Assembly: GCF_000003815.2 (NCBI RefSeq)
Contig: NC_049983.1
Coordinates: 15,393,060 to 15,457,059, forward strand
DNA from: Branchiostoma floridae
Taxonomy: Eukaryota > Chordata > Leptocardii > Amphioxiformes > Branchiostomatidae
Direction of reading: 5' to 3'
DNA length: 64,000 nt
Shown here one piece after another: positions 58,608 through 64,000 of the stretch (positions within the stretch are counted from its first letter, which is position 1; the number at the start of each line of letters is the position of its first letter). A program made the position numbers and the translations under genes. The notes beneath the pieces are model-generated. The model was not told the origin of the DNA. It searched no databases and was given only the letters and a program-made list of their open reading frames with translations.

Positions 58608-61600
58608 CTGGCGAAAACAAAATAGACGTGTTAGAAATACAGGACTCTGACAACCAGGATTGTTTTCATGACCAGTCCCTCTGTTACTTGTGAATCGTTG
58701 TGATGGACAAAAATTTCACTCCACTGTCGCCAAAATCTAAACTTCAGTACATGAAATTGATAAAATGTGTTTTCATCAACTTAGATTTTAAAATGACAGA
58801 TTTAACTAGGAAAATCAGTGACATGGGCTCCCAAATAAATGAGCGGGACAGAAAAAATTTAAAGCTGGAGCCAGCCTTGCTGATAACCCAACGTCATACA
58901 CAAATGTAATTATATGGAAAATTAGCAAATAATAGCAAAGGAGATCTTGTTGAACAGGTACACAGCTATATAAGTCACACTAGTTACTGCTTTTTGGTAT
59001 ATATTATTACCTGGATGTCTAATCTTCATCTAGTCTGGGTACCATCCGATTTCTACCAGGGCTACTTACACTCGCTACCCTAAAAAGCTAGCGAGTGTAA
59101 GGAGCCCCGGTAGAAATAGGATGGTACCCAGGCAAATCTTCATCAACAGATGCTCACACACGAAAACACTCACACGTGAAAATGCTCACACACGAAAACG
59201 CTCACACACCAAAACACACATGAAAATGCTCACACTCGAAAATGCTCACACACGAAAATGCTCACACACGAAAACGCTCACACACGAAAACGCTCACACG
59301 TGAAAATGTTCACACATAAAAAATGTCAGTGACTTACATGTGAGGGGACTCCTCTTCGCTGGGAACATGCTCGGAACCGTCCCTGTCGGGAAGCAACGTG
59401 GGGGGTCCCGCCAGGCCGGTGGCGGCGCTACTCAGGAGGGGGAGGTTGTTCTCTGCCAAGGTCGCCTGGGGAAGGGGGGGGACCAATGTTAGTAACTACT
59501 ACCCCTCCCATGGTCCCTTGGGGAATATAAATCAGTTCCATCCCAAATCCCTTGGTTTAATCTAGAGCTTAATTTTTACAATTTTTTTTGTGGAGTCTGT
59601 AGGGATGTCATCCATAAAATCTTCATGATGTGACCTAACCTGGTACCTGGGTAGGAAATTTCATTCACTGCCAAAAGTGAAACTCACATAATCTGGTAAC
59701 TCATAAGTCCCAATCTGCTAGGTTTAGACCTTGGGCAACCACAATTGAATTCATATCACCTATAACTTTGTAATTTGAATATTTTGCATGATAAAAAAGT
59801 ATGTTTTAAAAGTCAGTAAAACACACAGAACTTACAAAATACACTTCTTTATTAATGAAATTTGTTTGAACTACCGATGAGATTTTGGGTTGCTGAACAG
59901 TGGCTGCCTCATTATTTTGGGACTATGACTGCCAATCCCTGATGATTTTTGTAATATTTGAAATCAAAGGGCCAAACAATAAACCCTAGCTATAATAGTA
60001 GCATGTCCAACTGACATGACATAGATATTCAACCAAGACATTTTATTTTTGACACATTCATTTACATGGCATTTACAATTGTGACCATACATGGCATGCA
60101 CAGACTACACCACTACTACTTCTACCTTATCCATGCATGTGAGGTACTAGTATGAAGACTACTAAAAGGTGCCTGGTCAACCATGTGTAAGTCAGACTAC
60201 CATGCAGACATGCAGCAGTGTTTAGGTTGGTTTTGGCAACTATGTCAGTGCCCCTAAATCTTACAAATTCTAAGTTCTAAATGTATAACATGATTCACAA
60301 ATTTCAAGAACGGACCTTAAAAATCATAAGAGTGTAAATATGCCACACATGATATTTTCCACCATAAGCCATCACACAGTTCCATGTTGGCATGTGCCAT
60401 GATGCATTATGGTCCAAAGTCAAAGTTCAAGGTCTCAACTTGTGAAGAATTCTTTGTCTATAAGACTTAGGTGTTTGCAACATTTCCACATGTATGTTCG
60501 TTTGTTTACTTCCAAGGGGTCTTAACCTTGGCCCTTAACCATAATCCCCTGTGGCACTGACCCTGCTTGATGACAACAATAATATTGCTGCTTTTTTTCT
60601 TCTCTTTTTTCTTTGCGCCTTTTTAACAGTCTTCTTTCACAGTACTTTTCCCACCACAAATCCACCTATATGATCCTTTCTGGTCCATACCTGAGTGACA
60701 TGACAAATCTGTACATTTTCATAGCTCACTGAGCCCCAGTTACACATGAACATGTTCATACCAGTACCATGCCAGTTAACAGGCTGTTTTCTTCAGTACT
60801 TTTCTTTTACTTTTACATCATCCTGTGCAGATTTGTGTGTGAAAAGTGCTTTTGTGGACATGATTAACCTACATGCAGTGCAATGTGTACTAATTGCAAC
60901 AGTCTCTAGTATTTCACAACATGGCTTTCTATGCAGAACATCCTGATTCTTTGTGTAAAAATGCATTTTGGTTTATTTGGGCATCTTCTCCTATCAAGTA
61001 TACTTACTAAATTTACAGCTGTTGGGAACTGAAACCACTAAAATTGATTCCTATGGTATATATGTACAATTTTTTTTACCTTGTGCCGCCTTAATGCTTT
61101 AATTCCAGAAAAAGGGTTTTCTTAGGTATTTAATTTGTCGTTCATCTTGTTTATCTATTTTTGTCCTAGATTCAACAAAGATGATTTTGAACACATCGTA
61201 ACGATTTCTAGCACCCATTTCCAAGCTGCAGCTTTTCCCAGTTTGAGATTACATAGAGAAATTGTAGAGACTGTTGTTGGTGACACAAGAAGCTTTGCCT
61301 ATGAAATTCTAAACTACAACACTACGACTGGACCAGGCACCGTAGCAAGTTTCTGACGTCCTTACCTCATACAGAAAAGCTGCGCCTACCTGTAGATTGG
61401 CATTGATGTTGGCTGCATACAGGTTATGGTCGGGTACAACTCCCATCCCTCGACTGCTGGACCAAAAGTGGGGAGGGGGGCACAAAATGGACAGTCAGCA
61501 TTTTGCATTCATGGCTGGTGGTTGATGGTAACAGCATGGTTACATTTGTCGTGAATAGGGGTGAGTACCTTTACAGGAAATTCAGGTACAGGACCTGAAC

Positions 61601-63823
61601 CTGGACCTAATTGTCCGTAAAACTTGTGAATGGGCAATACTTAATATAATGGTCCATTTTGCTACAAAGGAATCTGTTTGATGGAGTATCCTACTCATAC
61701 TATCATCATGTAAACAACTTAAATGTCTCTGTTAACCTAGACCTAGTTTGACTGTACAAACTTAGTAAAAATTACTCAACTCTCCTCCACTTTGCTCATT
61801 GTTTTCTCGGACCTGTCAGCCCCAAAACATGCGAACGCCTGCCTGTACAGTATGTTCATTTTCCAATCAGTCCAACATCTGGTCCACTGATTTTTTTTCA
61901 GGTCTGGTTTTCCTGGACCGGTCTAACAAAAAAACGGTTTTGTACAGGTACACCGAATCGGTACCCACGCCTGATCTTCACCATAATGCCTCCTACTAAC
62001 TGCCCATGGCTAACTTGCCAAAACTCAGGACCTACATGCAGTACTTCATCTCTAAGCAGATGTTTGAAAGCAAAATCAATTTACTCTCCTCGTTTTAGTT
62101 ACAAACTGCCTCCAAGCGATCGTTGGCACTGGACAAATCATATCTGTTACAAACTGCTTTCCTCAGAAACATGGAGCTGGGAAAATGTAACAATTTGGCC
62201 TCTCGTCATCCGCTTGGTTAGTACATGCTTCACTCGGGCACTTCTGATCTAGACTGTCTACTACATGCTGGTAGTCTTGAACAACATATTAGCATCATTT
62301 AAACCAAATCAGTGACAGTTTCAAAATAGGGTGTCTCAGAAGTTTGCATGTCTTTTACAAATGAATCAATATAATTCAGCAGAAAAAATGAGAGATTTCA
62401 GTACCTCAATACTTTTTTTGCATAAATGTATTGAAAGAAGTAATAAAGTAAGGCTAAATAGGTCAATTTTCATAATAACAATTTCTTTTTGTACGCAAAA
62501 TAAGCACCTACACTACCAGCCTACAAATAAAACTAACTTTAAATTCAAAAGAACATGCACACTTCTAAAACTATCCTGTAACTAGAAATGTGTCAATCAC
62601 AATTGTACTGACCGGCCAAACCCCCTACCAGCAAGTGGTAGACTCCAACCTTCAGGCATGAGTTTGTCAGTGTCGCCTGATTTGGGCTCACTGAAAGCAA
62701 AATACGGGGGTGGTCAGGGTGTTGATTTCCTACTGGGCAGTTGGGAAGAAGCACTACAGGAACACTAGAAGAAATGTACACATCTAAATCTACCATAAAA
62801 AAGGGCAATTTTACAAATCAGATTTGAAATACTACTTTTTGGCAACAAAGATAGAAAAAATTAACAAGGAAATAGTGACTGTACATTGTACTATAGAAAG
62901 CATGGCTATTCTATCCGAGTGACACTTGTGTATACATTATCATACATTTTGACACATAAAACACTACAAAAAATCCAAAAGTCTTCACATGCATAGGTGT
63001 TAGACAATATACACGTACAAAAAATGGTCTCTTCTACTGTAGTTGTGATGTTTAGGAGTGCAAACATGGATGTCGTTAGTGGTTAGGCGGCTTGAAGTGG
63101 CAAGGGAAGTGAAAAATGTGGGGTGAGCTTCGGCAGAGCAGCAAGCAAAGGAGGGTGGATAGAAAGGCAGCGTTGGAGAGGTTTCTCGCAACATGGTCGC
63201 TTCTGGCTTCTTTTGTGTATCGGTGGTTCGGACTATCATTACTCACAAATGAGACCCCCCAAAAGGTCTTTTCTTCCCAATATTACAGCACTTTCTTAAA
63301 AATCTTGGTACAGAAAATATGCTACAGTTCAATAATGTAACAAATCTTGTTGCGGAAAATACTTTCAAAAAGAAACTAACAGTTTGAATCATCTGTGCAG
63401 TTTATGAATGTGCAGTGTACAACAAGTGATACTCATCAAATGGTATACTGGTTGGTGGATACAAATTGTATTTGTGTACAGTTTGCATCAAATAACTTAA
63501 AATAAATGAACACAGTGGCAAACATTTGCATTTTGCAGTTTGCCCTGTTTTTGGAAATGCTGTTTTTCGCAGCATTTCCTTCCCGAAACAACAACCAAAA
63601 GGAAGCCAGAACCAACCATGCCGCAAGAAGCCCCTACCGGCCAGTAAATGTATGCTGGGACGTCTTACTCGTGCTCATAATCAGGTGGGTACTTTCTAGG
63701 CCTGCCCCGCTTAACGTGGTGTCGCTTTTTAAATTCCTCATCATCCACTGTCCAATACGAGCCGAAACTGTCCTCAAGTCTTTGAAAGCAAGAGTGAACC
63801 GACAAATTGTAGCGTACAGCGTT
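58484..63823 (-). CDS. foxp: FoxP forkhead transcription factor, last four exons, 5' partial
   Basis: Exons 63823-63669, 61456-61390, 59465-59338 and 58607-58484 join in phase (breaks after codon position 2, 0 and 2) into 157 residues and a stop. FoxP proteins are zinc-finger/leucine-zipper/forkhead repressors acting as dimers in the nucleus. The first exon begins exactly where vertebrate FOXP genes split the domain, NAVR at the recognition helix. The later exons give NLYAANINANLQ then ATLAENNLPLLSS, matching the FOXP segment NASLQ/AALAESSLPLL, and a Glu-rich tail with VQVKVEQ like the HVKEEP end. Earlier exons lie beyond the right edge. The forkhead exon is the alternative isoform type; no canonical counterpart is in the window. 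Confidence 0.92.
58983..59150 (+). repeat. Relic of the 41258 element, split by a second insertion
   Basis: TAGTTACTGCTTTTTGGTAT and ATTACCTGGATGTCTAATCT match one arm and the tail of the element at 41258-41385. The sequence is interrupted at 59031-59134 and resumes with ATCTTCATCAACAGATG. Confidence 0.7.
59031..59134. mobile_element. ~104-bp hairpin MITE nested in another repeat, inside FoxP's last intron
   Basis: CTGGGTACCATCCGATTTCT pairs with AGAAATAGGATGGTACCCAG, and CTTACACTCGCTA with TAGCGAGTGTAAG. AATCTTCATC directly flanks both sides (59021-59030 and 59135-59144) as a 10-bp target duplication. A one-armed relative is at 16209-16263. Confidence 0.85.
59151..59318. repeat. Minisatellite, ~16-17-bp unit, about ten copies
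   Basis: GCTCACACACGAAAAC-type units with CACGTGAAAATGCTCACA variants run in tandem. The array ends about 20 bases from the FoxP donor at 59337, on its intron side. The His/Thr/Lys-rich frame across it is an artefact. Confidence 0.9.
59338..59465 (-). CDS. foxp: FoxP penultimate exon
   Basis: Acceptor CCTTCCCCAG and donor ATGTAAGT enclose 128 bases. It starts in phase 0 with ATLAENNLPLLSS, the best-conserved FOXP tail motif, and ends SEEESPH plus two bases of the next codon. Confidence 0.92.
59466..61389 (-). other. FoxP intron
   Basis: AT-rich with no exon-like sequence on the - strand that fits FoxP. The + strand frame at 61135-61356 has no domain. Confidence 0.6.
61390..61456 (-). CDS. 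foxp: FoxP small exon with tandem CAGCAG acceptor
   Basis: It codes SRGMGVVPDHNLYAANINAN followed by LQ and ends in phase 0 at donor GTAGGC. YAANINANLQ corresponds to the vertebrate GAALNASLQ block. The acceptor is CAGCAG, so the exon may begin at 61456 or 61453. Confidence 0.85.
61457..63668 (-). other. FoxP intron
   Basis: About 2.2 kb. I looked for a second forkhead exon (NAVRHNLSLHKCF-like) on the - strand and saw none. Frames at 61986-62252 (+) and 62593-62808 (-) do not match FoxP. Confidence 0.6.
63669..63823 (-). CDS. foxp: FoxP alternative forkhead exon with AT-hook-like motif
   Basis: Acceptor CTGTGTCTCGCAG leads into NAVRYNLSVHSCF, then FGSYWTVDDEEF and KRGRPRKYPPDY. The exon has 51 codons plus two bases and ends at donor GTAAGA (63668-63663). 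Fused to the next exon, the split codon gives Asp. FGS(F/Y)W..VDD and RGRPRKY are the marks of the alternative FoxP isoform exon known in Drosophila and mammalian FOXP1, unlike the canonical VENVKGAVWTVDE. If the donor is skipped, the frame ends two residues later at a TAA. Confidence 0.9.
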
Positions 63824-64000
63824 CTGCGAGACACAGGCAGGGCGGAGGGCGTGGCGTGCAGAACATAAAAATAAAGGGAAAAAACAAAAGTGTAGAGGAA
63901 AGCACAGCCAAATAAAAACCCCATGCTCCACACCGCGGTATATATATAAAAGGTATGTAGACACTTGACGTGTCAGCGTGGAATGGTCGCTATCTGCAGC
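63824..64000 (-). other. FoxP intron, upstream part
   Basis: A pyrimidine-rich stretch (TTTTGTTTTTTCCCTTTATT on the - strand) precedes the acceptor. No further exon occurs before the window ends. Confidence 0.6.

Noticed and set aside
59121-59303. His/Thr/Lys repeat protein
   Set aside because: It is a translation of the 16-17-bp minisatellite in a FoxP intron.
61457-63668. A canonical FoxP forkhead exon in the intron after the alternative exon
   Set aside because: I searched the - strand for NAVRHNLS and VDE-like coding sequence and found none; if present in the gene it must lie beyond base 64000.

Overview
The window looks like nuclear DNA from an invertebrate deuterostome, most likely a lancelet (Branchiostoma). 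Protein-coding sequence is sparse, the coding exons are GC-rich against AT-rich surroundings, and splice sites are canonical GT/AG. Short hairpin transposons, 90-240 bp satellites and decayed dispersed repeats occur throughout. Four runs of N mark assembly gaps (3859-4097, 8193-8292, 10448-10628, 35315-35414). The lancelet assignment is an inference from gene content and repeat style and has not been proven.

Four genes are supported. (1) 3-911, + strand: the C-terminal six-blade kelch propeller of a BTB-kelch (KLHL-type) protein, entering from the left. (2) 2048-3858, - strand: three exons of an ST6Gal-type beta-galactoside alpha-2,6-sialyltransferase with the L, S, III and VS sialylmotifs, cut at its 5' side by a gap; genes 1 and 2 converge. 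(3) 32367-33632, - strand: an intronless FoxQ2-type forkhead gene alone in a gene-poor stretch of roughly 50 kb. (4) 58484-63823, - strand: the last four exons of FoxP, leaving by the right edge. I assembled the spliced genes by matching splice sites, codon phases and family motifs across exons.

Layout: 1-4 kb kelch and ST6Gal; 5-12 kb dense repeats (150-bp and 200-bp satellites, a palindromic array at both ends of a 4.1-kb block, a 195-bp exact duplication beside a gap); 12-31 kb non-coding with dispersed repeats and a possible regulatory block near 18.1 kb; 31-34 kb foxQ2; 35-43 kb two further satellites and a small element with 14-bp flanking repeats; 43-58 kb non-coding, with a homeodomain-site-rich block near 48.8 kb; 58-64 kb FoxP, whose last intron is filled by nested repeats.

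The most interesting item is the FoxP exon at 63669-63823. It is not the usual vertebrate-type second half of the forkhead domain. It is the alternative version known from mammalian FOXP1 and Drosophila FoxP isoforms, with Tyr in place of the His of the recognition helix and an AT-hook-like RGRP motif directly behind the domain. The canonical exon is not in the window. Other notable items are a decayed second copy of the last ST6Gal exon start with its own acceptor, and three small mobile elements whose target duplications can be read directly, two of them nested inside other repeats.
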